Source of the DNA: Ulota crispa | Lineage: Eukaryota; Streptophyta; Bryopsida; Orthotrichales; Orthotrichaceae | Direction: 5' to 3' | Assembly (NCBI GenBank): GCA_963920765.1 | Contig: OY987243.1 | Coordinates: 1,612,001 to 1,676,000, forward strand | DNA: 64,000 nt | In this document: piece by piece, positions 12,330-24,988 of the stretch | Layout: each line of letters opens with the position of its first letter | Position numbering within the stretch: the stretch's first letter is position 1 | Program-made: the position numbers and the translations under genes | Notes under the pieces: generated by a model | Database searches by the model: none | What the model saw: only the letters and a program-made list of their open reading frames with translations | What the model was told of the DNA's origin: nothing

Positions 12330-12490
12330 GTATGTATTGTTCTCTCCCATGTTCATCTTTTGCTAAAAGACCTAGTGTAAACCACTTTACTCATGTACAC
12401 CTCCCCTTTGTTGGTCTTGCACTAAAAAGACTTAGTATAAACCACTTAACGCATGTATCTCTCTTTTCCTTATTGATCTTTTGCTACATG
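12330..12490. repeat. Two to three copies of a roughly 65-bp direct repeat
   Basis: Units contain AAAGACTTAGTATAAACCAC, CATGTA and CTCTC. Copies are at about 12360-12420 and 12425-12490. A third, at about 12062-12087 continuing at 12330-12350, is split by the TTAA-flanked MITE. Confidence 0.65.
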
Positions 12491-13218
12491 GGTTACTAAA
12501 AATTACATCACAACACTCTCTTAGCCAATCAAAATGAACGGCTAAAAAGGATGTATTCTTTTATATATACATATATAAATATATAAAAATACTTGCTCTT
12601 CTGCGTGATGGAAAATATATGGTTTTGTGATCAAATTTTGTTGAAACGCTTGATTTTTTTATGCTATGAAAACGCAGGTATAAATATGGTAGAAGCTTTT
12701 GCAAACGTTGGTTATACACAATGTCACGAATTGGAAAAGTTGATCCAATTTCTCAACCAAGATTTTATGATTTAAATATCTTGCTAGCAGGCTTGCATTG
12801 CAATCTCTATAATCAAATCCAAATGTATCTTGTTGCCAACTCAATCACAAAGAATATGATTCGGCAAGTACGCTTTTTTATTGATCTTAGTTTGTCTAAC
12901 CTTATCCTAATAAATTGTTTTACAACAAATGAATCAGAACACCATATATATGTTTGGTTCATAACTTTCAATTTCATCAACAAACAAAACACGCATTATT
13001 CATAACATCATTAAAAAATACTGATGTTTGAAATAGTTTTGCTTGCAATACAATTTTAGAATTGGGTATTTGTCAATATGTTCATGAAGGCATTTAAAAC
13101 CAACCAATTTAGTATCCCTTATCCATCATTTTGGATTTATTTTCCTACTCGTGGTAGAAATCATGAATTTAAAATCCACAAACTTTAGTGCAACAACCTC
13201 CAAGCACTAACAACTTGC
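12491..13218. other. AT-rich intergenic DNA
   Basis: No recognisable gene or element. A (TA)-rich patch lies at about 12560-12590. Confidence 0.35.
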
Positions 13219-13567
13219 TATTTCAAGGAGGATATTGAAAATATGAATTTTTTTATGGGTACCCTTGAAGTTGCCATATTTGTATAGAATATCTTTGGTT
13301 TTTCAGAAATTGCACAAATATCCTTGCACCATAATTTTTAGGAGGTTGTTTTGTTATGCACACTTCTTCCTTCTTTGCTGGTGCTGAAGCAAGGAGTGCA
13401 ATAGAATGGAAGCAATGTGCACTCAAGACAGAAAAAAGCAACATGCACAATTGAACAAACGCATATAAATTATGGTTCAAGGACATTTGTGCAATTTTTG
13501 AAAATCTAGGATATCTATACAAAAACAACAAACTTTAGGAGTATCCATAATATATCCCCTTGAAAAT
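13219..13567. mobile_element. Fold-back MITE
   Basis: About 350 bp whose two halves are imperfect inverted repeats of about 110 bp each. The left arm has TATTTCAAGGAGGATAT, TTTGTATAGA and AAATTGCACAAATATCC; the right arm is the complement ending ATATATCCCCTTGAAAATA. No convincing target duplication was identified, so the superfamily is not assigned. Confidence 0.65.
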
Positions 13568-14081
13568 ACAAAGTGCAAGGACTAGTCATTATGAAATTAT
13601 ATTCAAGTTGAGGGTGGATAGTTATATTTGTGAAAACTTATCATATGAGCTTTAGGGTGTAAAAACCAACCCTTAACAATAATGATGTGGATCAAAAGAC
13701 ACTAAATTGTAAGGCTTTTAAATGATGCTAATGAAAGTAACCATCTTGTGACACCTACTTTGTATGATGTATTTGATGTGAGTCAACTACTGAATCACTT
13801 TCTTCTTGAAGCTCTAGTCGGTCACTTAATCAACCTTGTTAAGAATAGGTTGACTTGAGGGAAGTGATATGGTGACTACTACCATATATAATTTCTCTTA
13901 AAATTTCTAGTTTGATCTGATTATATTTGTCATCATGTGTTAAAAAATGTAATCATTAATTTTCTAGTTCAAATTATCATAAATCTTTCATTAAAAAGAC
14001 TCAAAGTTTATATAATGAATTCAAAAAGTATGAATTTTCTAACATTTACATAAGGTAAGAAGATATATCTTGAATATTTAA

Positions 14082-15010
14082 CCTCTAAAGGACCAAGCCC
14101 TTTTTTATGCCAAAATCATTGAAAATTGCCACTTCCAAGGGATGAGTAAGAAGATAGATTTTTTTTGTTGTTGTTGGAAACCCAACCGTAGGATCTTGCC
14201 TTAGACTAGAAGAGGTACTTGTGGGAAGGATATTAGTTCATTCTAGATGGAGAGGAGGGAGGTATTTACATCTAAAGTGAAGGGAAAAGTTTTTTTCCAT
14301 GTTGCCTGTAAATTCAAAAGCCTTTGACCCCTGTTACATGAAAAAATTGCTCTACCCAAAGTTGTGCTTTTATTTTTTTATGTCAGAGATCAAGTTAGAT
14401 ATATGTGGGAGAATTTCAAATTGAGTGGAACTATACAACACACGGGAAACAAATAGAAAGTAAAATGAAGTAGAGAATGAGTCAAAATACTAAATTGTTA
14501 AGAATTTTATAATGGAAATGAAAAATGCAAATCCCATTGGTTATAATGTTGTAATAAATAAGATACTTCCTTTGGTTTAAATTTTTTTCCAAAATACTGA
14601 AAAATTGAGTAAAATAAAGGACTTCAAAGTTTATTTTAGAGTAGAGAATCCAGAACTTCCCGCAAACAGAAACTCCTCATAACTTTCATCTTGTTGATTG
14701 AAATTGAAGGATTCAAAACTTTTCATGTATAAAAAAATATAAAGAACCAATTCCAAATTTTTATTTTAAAAATATATGATTTTTGAAAAACTTTTTTGGG
14801 CTGCCAAATTTCCCATCCTCCCCTAGTTTTGATAAATTCTTGCATAACATCTTTGTCCAATGTCAGAATGAAGAAAAAATTAGATACCCACATAGATCTT
14901 TGAATTCCCCGCCTTCAATAAAAGTCTCAAAAAATCACATAAAGTAGCTTATCCAAAGATACATGCCCAAAATTTCATTTATCCCCAAAGGACACTTGGT
15001 CCTTTAGGGA
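14082..15010 (+). mobile_element. TTAA-flanked non-autonomous element, copy C
   Basis: 929 bp, ends CCTCTAAAGGACCAAG and TTGGTCCTTTAGGGA, flanked by TTAA at 14078-14081 and 15011-15014. Arms of about 250 bp are inverted repeats and the length matches copies A and B closely. Shared internal landmarks include CAACCGTAGGATCTTG and CATTCTAGATGGAGAGG. No coding sequence. Confidence 0.75.
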
Positions 15011-15014
15011 TTAA

Positions 15015-15976
15015 ATCAAGTTTTAAGTACACGATTTTAAAAAGCCCTAAGGTTTTGTACCAAAGTATGATGTTTCTTGGAATTATTTTAGACACCAAAC
15101 CAAAACGTATCTTATATTACTTAACCTAAATTAAACAATTCAAATACATTGTAAAGAAAAAAGCTAATAGAGAATAGAGAAGGTTTTTTTGTGAAGCTTC
15201 TTAATTATATTAATATGAACAAGAATTGCCTAGCCCCTCATAAATCAGTGTTTTTTTTTCTTCTGAACACTATGCAAGTTTATAAACCTAGGAACCTCTG
15301 TATGGTTAAACATTCTACCCTACGTAAACTGCATCATCAGTTTGTAGGAATGCACCTAATATACTGCAAAATGGAGTTGTCAAATTGCTAAGTTGTTGTC
15401 CGCAACTTTAATTAAGCTTATCGGTCCTCAACAAGTTGTGTAACAAGATTGCTTCAATCCAGATTCATGGGGAATGTGTGGAGCGTGGACCGTTTTTAGA
15501 AGAGGAAGGAAAGGCAAGGCTGGTAGGGCTGGCAAGGCCATCTCCATCTTTTGCCAACCCCTTCTCTTCTTTTGAGTGAATCACAAGGTGAAATATTTTA
15601 GAATTTTCACCTAGAGAAAACCACTGAAACTCAAAAACCAAAATTTGAAATTGGATATGAAGAACCAACTTTCATTGTCTATTGGGATTAATGTAGGTAA
15701 AAATGAATAGTTATAAAAATAGGGGAAATTTTTTATCAATATTTTGTCTTAATTGGAAAATTGAAACTTTTCCACCATAAGATTCACTTAAAAGGAAAGA
15801 GAAGATTTGAGGAAAGATGGAAGCAAGCCGTGTTTTTACTAAAGTACCCATCTTTAGATTGTTTTTAGTACAAGATGTGTGAAAGTAGGAGCTTGTTGGT
15901 TTTTTGGTTCTGTTACCTTATTGGCACACCATAATATGGACTTCTCATGCTCATTGTCCAAGATTTAAGCCCCATA
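15015..15976. other. Intergenic DNA
   Basis: No gene or element recognised in this stretch. Open frames are short and overlap on both strands. Confidence 0.35.
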
Positions 15977-16211
15977 TAGTAAAACTCCTCTAAACTGATA
16001 GGGTTGGGACCCCAAGAACTAGATTAATTTAAATAAGTTATTAGTTAATTACCTTGAGGTTAGTGCCAAGATACTACCAAGGAGTATTACTACTATTGAA
16101 TTAATTGCTTTGGTTTATGATTGACATATGGTCTGACATTGAGATTTGTGTCATACATTAGTTTACAAAGCATATTAGCTTACATGATATTAGCTTACAG
16201 GAGTTCTACTA
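15977..16211. mobile_element. Emigrant-like (pogo-type) MITE
   Basis: 235 bp with imperfect inverted ends TAGTAAAACTCCTCTAAACT and the complement of AGTTTACAGGAGTTCTACTA-like sequence, flanked by TA at 15975-15976 and 16212-16213. TA targets and ends resembling TAGTAAAACCTC are typical of plant pogo/Emigrant MITEs. A decayed pogo-type transposase lies at about 23.7-24.45 kb. The superfamily call is inference. Confidence 0.55.
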
Positions 16212-16554
16212 TACTAGACTATTGATCCAATTTAAGTGACATTGAAATGGACCAATCAGATTGGTCAAATCTTTAAAATATATTTTTAGTTGGGCCTTGA
16301 ATTGGGCCCCAAGATTTTCTATTGAGTAATGACCCCAGCTTTTTTGTTGATAACATGACCACTTATGTTGCTATTTTTTGGAACCAAAATTTGGACCCGT
16401 AAAATTGAACCCAAACCAAAAAAAAGGTCACTCCAATGCATGCATCAAAAACTCATTTTAAAAACTTGGGTCCCACTTGTTAATTTAAGATTGTGTCATC
16501 CAAAGGCTCAAAATAAAATATTGATGGCCGACTGATGGCCCAAAAAATTGTGAA

Positions 16555-17063
16555 TTGGGCCGACTCCGAATTGGACCGGAGCTATCATACAAAGTGACCC
16601 CTACGGCCCGAACGCCGGGGTTCCGAAGTCTAGGCTTGGCATCTTTGGCGCACATGTGCTTGGAAGAGTTTGGTCAATCGGGGCGCGGCAGTCCGCCGGG
16701 CTTTGCTGCACGTGCACAGAAGAACTCGGGGGGGGGGGGGCAGGGAAGAGCAGAATTGGTATGTTTCCAGTCCTGCAGCAAAGTCAAGCCAAGCCAAGCC
16801 AAGCCAGGATGGAAGGACGCTTGGACATGGACTTGCGGACTGTGAGCAGTGTGGGCTCTGGTGAAGCACGCTTGCCGACCCCCGCAGCTTGCTTGCGCAG
16901 CGCTCTCAGTTTCGCATCCTCTCTCTTTGCATTTCTCGAGTCTCTCAGCTCACGCCTGTTTTGCAGGCAGTGACGCAGCAGGTAGGGCTGCATGATGGCT
17001 ATGGCGCTGCTATTGTGAACGGTGTTGTAGCGTGGCACCTCTGCCATCGAGCTGCACGGCAGC
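16555..17063. promoter_or_regulatory. G+C-rich promoter/5' UTR of the SET-domain gene
   Basis: Base composition changes sharply from AT-rich to G+C-rich at about 16555 and stays so into the first exon at 17064. A run of 12 or so G residues lies near 16729-16740 and an AAGCC tandem run at about 16784-16804. No TATA box was confidently located. Open frames here do not resemble proteins. Confidence 0.45.
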
Positions 17064-20000
17064 ATGGACTCCGTGAAGGCCACGCTTCCTCGGCGTCTTG
17101 AGCAGCGTATTGAAGGCAGTCTCGACGACGATTTGGAAGTCACTTGCTCCGCGCTTGCTTCGCATTTCGCCAATAACGCCACTTGCTCCCTGGTATTGCG
17201 TTTTTTCCAAACCATGATTATTATTTCCTATTTCAGCTTGCAACTCTTTCGCTCCATGCTCTTTTCCACCTGCCCTCCCTCCCTCCGTGCGTGCGTGCGT
17301 GCGTGTACCCGGGGCCTTCATATATCTCTTCTGGAATGGAATGCCCCGAGTGTTTGCCATCGTGTGAGTACTATTTATTCATTCGATCCTGCATTGCTTG
17401 ATCGATGTGCATGGCTTGGCTTGGTGCGAATCCGTTCGATTTCTCACTCTTGAGTTTCTTGGATGCGATGCGAACATCTTTTTTGTTGCTGGTGATTTTG
17501 GTTAATGATATTTAATTTTTGTTGCTAGCCATCTGTCACATGAATCGACCATTGCTGAGATGCTCTGAATTTAAGCCGATCCATTTGGTGCGTTAATGAG
17601 AAGCTAAATTCCAAAAGAGCACTTTCTACACACATGGATATAGTTGACTGCGGGATTAGGGTTTGCAGTGGTGACTACAGCATTGTTGATTTTCTCGAAT
17701 TCACTGTCCGATTGCTTCGTATGAATTATCGCTGTAATGCCCGTGACTGTGTGACATAGTATTACGGCGATTGATCTGTCTACCACGGTCGAGGATAAAG
17801 GGTAGACGCTCTAGAAGCCGACCTAGGCCTTCTTATTCTACCTTGTGCTTGAGAGGGGCCTGTGGGCGAGGCCATGCGATGGAGTCCTGAGTCATGTTGG
17901 TTGATCCCCTGTTGTTTCAGCTACTTGAGCAGCTCGCCCACGTCAATAAAACAACCTGTGCAAAAGACTCGGAGACTGCACTGCACAGCAAGAGGGAAGG
18001 CAATGCAGCTTTTGGGATTTCCTCTTTCCGGCAGGCTCTCGACTCCTATACGAAGGTTGACTCTTGATCCTCGCAATTGATGTGTCGCACTTGCATTGGA
18101 CTTTAATCAAACTCATATTCCTGCCCGTTCTCATCTTGAACTGTCACTGTGCACAGGCAATACGGTATGCTCCTCATGTTGCCGATGCTGACGTGGCCAC
18201 TTTGGCGACCCTCTTTGTCAATCGAGCTGCTGCATTGCATGTGAGAAAAGCTGTTAGGCGCTGTGAACTGCATTCTCTATTTTCAGCTGAGTTAGGCTTA
18301 GGCACTGTCTTGAGGCGCTGTCGAACTCCTCATAAAGCCTGTTTCGATCGTCTTTGTTACATCAAATAATAACGCCCTCAAAATTGAAGAGAATAGGCTC
18401 TGAACTTCATCGCTGGCCAGGTATCTTCTTGAACAGCATGATGTCTAGTGCGAGTCCTACTAACTGGTCATGTTGGATACAGGCTCTTGGACTGCTAGAT
18501 GCAGCATTAAGAGATTGCACACGGGGTATTAAGCTCCAACCAGAATACTCAAAGGTACTACCCTCATAGGTGCATGCTATTCTAGTTGTCACTACGCAGA
18601 TATCATTTGGTCCACGTCTGGAACGAATAACCACCAGTACCGATGTTTTCAACTTGTTCAGTAGTTGCAGGGTTTTCTTCGAATATCTCATCGTAACACA
18701 GTTGCATTGTCGTATCGCTATGATGCAAGCTTGGTCATGGGACGTGATTGGTGGTCTTTCTTCTTGTTTGTTGCAGGCGTGGTACAGACGAGGCCGAGTT
18801 TGGGCTGATCTGCAAAGCTACGGGAGAGCTACACTGGACTTGGAGAAGGCCTTCAATCTTGAGAAATCAGAAATTGGAAGGAACCAGGTGTCTCGTGAAC
18901 TCGACAAAATGAAAAGCCTAGTGCAGGGTGCTAAATCTGGAAAGTCAGATAAACCAGGTATGCAACGAATGGAATGTACGTCACTCATGACAAGAGGGAC
19001 TATTTTTATGAAATATATGGTGGTCAAACTGAAACGATACCTTAGAAAACATTCTAACAGAATTTTGTAACAAGCTTTTTGCATTTACTCTTGCGCACAT
19101 GAAATTGACATCCAATTGCTACTACAGAATCCAGAGTATGGAAGTCAGGAGAGTGCTATTTTGATGAAGTTTGTCCATACTGGACAGCTGAGAAACAATG
19201 GGGATTGCAGGCAACATCAAACCTTGACGCTGGCTCATTAGTCCTGGATGAAGAGGCGGTTGTGGCGGTGAGTGAATTGATTACTTCTTCAGAACTTTTC
19301 AGGGTCCTCGTTGTTACTATCAGCTTCAGACATTGGTTGAAGGTTGTTATGATGTCTAGGAGAGGCTGACACCACCTTCCATAGTTCTTATACTCATACT
19401 TGGTGGTGGATGCAGCTTATATTGAAGGGATACCGAAATTCACATTGCCATTTTTGCTTTGAGCCGCTTCCTCCTGACCCTCTGGCATGCATGGCATGCG
19501 CCATACCACTATACTGTCACGAGAATTGCCAAAGTGCTGCCTGTGAAGAGCGAAGCCCGAATTTTGACGGCCAAAAATGCAAAGGTGAACACATGCATGA
19601 ATGTGGAGGTGCGAGTTGGTCCGCCGTTCTTCCTACCGATGCTGTTCTGGCTGCCCGCTTGCTTGTCCGAAGTCATGGCAATGCACTTTTAGGCAAAGAG
19701 GTACATCAATGAGCATCTTTTTAAGTGTAACTGTATCAGACGTGCTACTAATCTTGAAGCTTCTGGAATGATTAAATTGTCTTTGAAGTGTTGGATGTGC
19801 TATTGTTGACCTTCAAAGTTGCCGCCAGGCTCATGACTTGGTTTGGAAATTGCAGTTTTATGAGCTATGCCACCACTATAATGAACTGAGCGGTGCAGCC
19901 AAGGTGGACGTGCATGTCATGGCAGTGGTAATGGCAAACTGTCTCTCCTGTTGTACTGTGAAGATTATCAATCAATCGGTGGGAAACTTAGCCGCAAAGG

Positions 20001-22043
20001 TATGAGTACTGGCATTCTGGAAGTACTGAATTGTGTTGAAGCAAGTAAATTTACATTTTATTTTGGCATCAGGATGAGTGAGCAATCTAATGGGAGTAGA
20101 TGTGTTGCTAACTTGCAAGCTTCTTTTGTTGTACAGCTGGTGTATCTAATAGCTGTTGTCCGTGCAAATGCAATGGGAATATTTTGTGTACATCTTGATG
20201 CTAATGATACATCTTCAAGCATCCAAGGTCTACAAAGCAACATTGACAAATCTTTGTTGACTTCAGTGGAGCAGGTACTTCGTAACCTCAAATCTAATTT
20301 TGCGTGTCCACTAGGTGAATGGTAGCTTATTTGCAACCTTGAAAATTCTCTAAATGTAGCGCCACTCATTGAATTTGGTGGTGAATGTTCAGGTGAACGT
20401 TGCTCAAGCAATATATTTGTTAAGTAGTAAGTTGAACCATTCGTGCAGTACCAATGTGCATGCATCATTCAAAAATCGACGTGTCAAAATTCGAACTATA
20501 GTACCTATACAAGCTGGTACTCCAGTAGAGTTGTGTTATGGACCTGAAGTGAGCCTACTCTAACTATATATTTGTATTTTATTGCAATAAGTTATACTGC
20601 GGCCCATTAATATTGACGATGTCATTTTCTAATTTGCACGATGTGATAGTTTCACAACTCCTGCGCAGGTTGGAGAAATGAGGCGTAGTGAGAGAAGAGC
20701 GTGGCTACAAGAACGTTACTTCTTTACGTGTGCATGTCCTTCGTGCAAATCGGTTGTACAGCCTGATCTTTTGCTGTTTGCGTTTTGTTGCTCCAAAGTA
20801 GGCTGTGATGGCGTGGTACCAGGCCCTTGTTCCCTAGAGCAACCTGGTGAACGTGTTGCCGGATTCGATCCTGTACAGGTCAGCAAATTCATCGTCTTTG
20901 AGAATCATGAGTCTTTTGGAGTGTGGGTCTAGTCAAATTGCTATGGAAACATCAAGGTGAAGTTTATGTGGTCCTCTCACTTTCACGATCTCATCCGTGC
21001 AGGGGAACACCTTGAAACCTGGTTGGTGTATATCATGTGGGATGGCAATTGACTTGCAACATTGTACAGATGCGGGCAAGGCTTTGAAGATGGAGCTTGA
21101 AAGGTTTACTTTGACCAAGTTCTTAGAGTAAATTAGATCTGCAGCGGTTCAACTTAAAATAGAAATAATGCTTACAAACTTCAGATTATACCAACGTGTC
21201 ATATTAGAAGTGCAGAAGGTTTGACTCCCATGGGTCCGTCTTCTATCATTCACGGCCATCTTGTGAACATTACCTTATGCGAGAAAATCACGACGATGAA
21301 TCCTTGGTATCTTTTTTGTCTCGGTGCCCTGTGTCGATGAGGGTAGAAATGCGGAATATTGAGGTTAATGCTTGTCATACTTTGCAGACTTCAATCTCAG
21401 TTACAACTACCGAGGAGTAATGAAAGATCTTTCTTGCAAGGAGCAGTCGACCTCTTGAAGCAGTGCCAGACCATCTTTCATTCATCTTCGAAGGAGCTTG
21501 CCAAGGTAACGCGCAAGCGGGTCTGCCCGCTGGTAATTTAGAAGTGAACTTGAAGTGCCATGCGCCAACAATGGATTTAGAGCGGAAATGGATCTTGCTA
21601 TTCGGAACATAAGTAATGGTTAGTGGACATCTGCAGGCGGAAGATGTAGTGGCACAAGCATACTGCTCCATTGGTCGACCAACTGATGCCCTTCCTCACT
21701 GCAAATTAGCAATTCAGGTGCATTTTGTTGCTATTCTATACGTATGGATTTGGTTAGCAACGTCGTATAAAACTTGTATGTTTGAGGAATACCGAGGATT
21801 TGGCGACCATCATTGACATTTGGTTTATTTACACAGATCCTGGAGAGCATCTACAGTAAGGAACACATTGCTGTAGCAAATGAGCGGCTGAAATTGGCAT
21901 CAATTGCTTTCACGGCCGGCGCTGACAAAGAGGTGCGAAGCAACCTGGCATTGGTTGACCAGGTGATGAGAGTCCATTATGGCGCTGATTACCGGTCCCT
22001 GTTGCACTTGAATGCTTTATTAGATCAACTCGGGGGCATTTGA
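17064..22043 (+). CDS. TPR and split SET/MYND-domain protein (SMYD4-like methyltransferase family)
   Basis: Fifteen exons: 17064-17192, 17921-18055, 18157-18240, 18483-18554, 18777-18957, 19128-19267, 19416-19700, 19856-19999, 20137-20274, 20393-20548, 20669-20878, 21003-21103, 21388-21505, 21637-21717, 21837-22043; all GT-AG, phases agree, 726 aa. It resembles the Arabidopsis At1g33400 type: N-terminal MDSVKATLPRRLEQ, TPR helices at about 60-180 (SKREGNAAF, NRAAALH, AWYRRGRVWADL), SET-N near 220-250, a MYND-like zinc finger inserted at about 257-310 (CHFC, CMAC, YCHENC, HECGG), then SET-C with NHSC at 451-454 and CYGPE at 484-488, post-SET cysteines CACPSC from 509, and a helical C-terminus. 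The family methylates protein lysines; no substrate can be inferred. The usual G-x-G at the start of SET reads EKQWGL here, so SAM binding may be weak. Confidence 0.9.
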
Positions 22044-22755
22044 TGCGTCATGTGCATACTCGATAGAAGGCCTGTCAGTACTTCCTTGTCGGCAGAGGAT
22101 TGTTTCACGTGCGTGTCTCCACGGAAGTACTTCAAGTGTTTGAATTTTTACTGAGTTGCTGAAAATGATTGACCCCATTGTACATCGTGGACTGCAAACA
22201 AGTGTTTGCTTATATTTGTGTTCTCCAGGCATCGCATTTCAAAGAAATCGAAGTTTATGAGTTCTGCATTCTGTAGTCTGGCGTGCGTGCAATCTGTATA
22301 GATACTTAACTGCGAGGCTGAAGATTTTTGTATGTCCGTTTTCGTGGTATCTTGATGAACATGGATCCTTACATCAAATTTTTGTGAAGATCACAACAAA
22401 GCAGTGGACCCGGGGGTGCTTTGGGGTTCTGGGAACAGAAGGTAAATTCATCCACCATATAAGGAAAAGAATCCAGTCAGATGTTCATGCAATTTACAGG
22501 GCCATAGATTGGTTATCTCCAGGCTATTTTTGAGAAATCCTAGCGTGATTATCCTTCATTTGAGTCTGCGCAGACCGCAAGATTTCAGTATGATGTAAAA
22601 CATGCTGCTCTGATATCCGGTACGATGTGATTCTGAAACTATTTGTTAGCGAGAAAGGCAAGAGAGAGTGAGTTGTGTCCATTGAAGGGATACTCTTGCG
22701 AACTCTACTAAGACACTGAGTAAGTAATTTCTATATGATTAGCAAGTGGAGCATG
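22044..22755. other. 3' flank of the SET-domain gene
   Basis: Contains the presumed 3' UTR and unannotated flank. No element or exon recognised. Confidence 0.4.
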
Positions 22756-22757
22756 TA

Positions 22758-23067
22758 AGGTAGGAGGCTCATAAATGGAGCATCTAAGGGCTGAAATTGA
22801 ATTTTGGATAGGTGAAACTCCTTGAAATGATTTTCAGTAAATTTTCCTTGAAAGACCAGAAGAATCTGCATTTAACCCAAGTTGTTTCATGTTTTTTGAA
22901 ACTTTGTGGAATTAGTTATGAATATTTGAAGTGGAAAGGCCATAGGGCTCTAAAATGGAGCACCTCCTCAAATGTACATGAGCTGTACACTGTTGAAGGG
23001 CTATGAAAAACAAGATGTATAGAAAGAGTACTTTTGAGGAGGTGCTCCAAATTTGAGCCTCCTACCT
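22758..23067. mobile_element. MITE with TA target site
   Basis: 310 bp with terminal inverted repeats AGGTAGGAGGCTCATAAATG and the complement (ending TTTGAGCCTCCTACCT), flanked by TA at 22756-22757 and 23068-23069. A second inverted pair inside (GAGCACCTCCTCAAA and its complement near 23030-23050) makes it strongly fold-back. Non-coding. Confidence 0.7.
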
Positions 23068-23699
23068 TAATTGCAACGGAGCACCAGCAAACAGTCGTCG
23101 TGCACAGTGGAATGATCTATCAAATTTTATGTTCAATAACAATTAGGTAAATCACACTACAAGAATCAAGGTGCATTTAAACGTAGAGTGATGCTGGTCC
23201 AAAAGGCATCTCCCCATCCATTACCGATTAGTTAGTGCGTCCTTGGATCCTTCAACATCTCTGTCGGTAACTTTTCTTGCAATCTTTTGTATCTTGTCCT
23301 ACTTCTTCTCTCGTTTATGCTTCCGCTTGTGAGCTTTGCTGCATCTGCACTTGCATAATGTTTGGCTAGTAGTTGCTCCAACAATCCCACATACCTTGGG
23401 GAAGGTAGCAAAATGGACTTGACCATATCCATGAAGGACTTTGTCCTTGCAATAGTGCAACTAGAGATCAGGATGGTAGAGAGCACCTAGGAACACGAAA
23501 TGCCGCTGGTAACATTGCTCAACTGCAGCGCGGGGTTGAAATTGGAGTTATTCACTTTGACTATCTGCTAGCTTGACATAAAGTGAACGTGCTACCAATT
23601 GTTGTTTATGGCATCCACTTCTTCAAGAACCTCGTGTAAAGTAAGGTGAGGGATTGATTGCAAAGTTGCATGCTTGACTTAGATGACGCACCTATTGCC

Positions 23700-24450
23700 T
23701 ACTACTCCACATCACCTTGCACGTAGTTGATGATGTGCCCTTTATCAAGTCCACTGTCGATGTGTTGAGAGGCTCGATTCCAATTGCACAAAATCGTGCT
23801 TGGATGGTTTCCACTGTAAGTGTCCTTTGAAGTGCCTTAGATAATTAATCCCCTTAGCTCAGATCTCCTTGCAATCTTGCCTCCCTCTTTGGACTAACAC
23901 CCACACATCAAAATTGATACAAAGAGCTCTCTAACTATACGTATAGACACTCTCATAAAAAGGGTTGCATGCAAATGAAATGCACGGCATTGCAAAAAGT
24001 TGAATATCTACTTGGCAGGCCTTCTACACAACCTCCATATTAGCAATGTGAGAGTTGTGGCCGTCAATGAATAGAAGGTTACAAGTGGTAGCCAGGTGAA
24101 ATTTCGCTAAATTTTTGCAATGCTCGCACAAAGTAGTCTTTCTAAACTGTCTTTGACAAGAAATGCATTCATGTACGCCTTCATTAACATGGCCATGGTT
24201 GCTACCTGCTCACACTTTGTAAACGTCAGTCATCATGAATTTCATTCCTAAAAAGACTTAGAAGTGAGGAACTTCGACCGGCAGTGTTGATGCAGGTCAA
24301 AATATTGAGGCAATTGTGCTTGTCAAAAATATTGTGGTACACTACATGGGAGCTTCCGTACGTGGATTTTAGAATATTGTAGAATGACTTCACGTTGACA
24401 AGGCAAATGCCCTAGCCTTCTTCCCCTATACACCTCATTCAAGCCTCAAA
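23700..24450 (-). pseudogene. Decayed pogo/Tigger-type transposase (DDE_1 domain)
   Basis: Reading the minus strand from about 24410 to 23760 gives, in changing frames, pieces typical of the DDE_1 catalytic domain: NCLNILTCINTAGR (the V-L-A-C-x-N-A-A-G-x block), then LLFIDGHNSHI with the second catalytic Asp (about 24040-24080), then QLFAMP...CNPFYESVY in place of P-P-H-x-S-H-x-L-Q-P-L-D, then TVETIQARFCAIGIEPLN (about 23790), the usual end of the domain. Several stops and frameshifts interrupt it, so it is a relic. No terminal repeats were located. An unrelated-looking open frame follows at 23232-23486. Confidence 0.6.
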
Positions 24451-24937
24451 GAGATCTCGGGATGGTGCTCAAACTAAGTGAGCCAATCTGGCCCAAAAAT
24501 TCTAATATTCAAAAATGAATTTGTCTCTCGTTTGTGTGTAACTAAGGTTGCTTGAAGTTGCAATTGCAACCAACAAATAGAAAAATTAAGTGACTGCAAT
24601 TTCAAAAGTGTAATCCACTACCTATCGTTCCTCAATAATAGTAAAAGCAAGGGCAGCTCCTCTCGCTTCTGGAGAGTACTGATTATGCCTAGATATGGCA
24701 CGGCAATAGCAACAGTCGAAGAGAGTTCATGATTACGAAGGCAACCTCCACAACAACAATAATAGAGCAATTCTCATTACAACATGCCCTCTGGTACTTG
24801 CAATGACGGCCAGCAAGTACTTTGCTTGATCTCAAATGCAAAGACAAGGATCTAGAATACTCTGTGAATAATTTAGTATTGTCAAAGCTCACTGAGCTAG
24901 ACTGGAATTGTGGATTCTCAAACTACACAGCTAAAAC

Positions 24938-24988
24938 CACTTAATGTGATGTGGGTGTAATGTGATGTGGGTGTAATGTGATGTGGGT
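24938..24988. repeat. Three tandem copies of an 18-bp unit
   Basis: The unit TGTAATGTGATGTGGGTG is repeated three times without change. Nothing around it suggests a function. Confidence 0.85.

Noticed and set aside
16555..16973. Several overlapping open frames before the SET gene
   Set aside because: They exist in three frames and the antisense at once because of G+C richness, and none continues into the supported exons.
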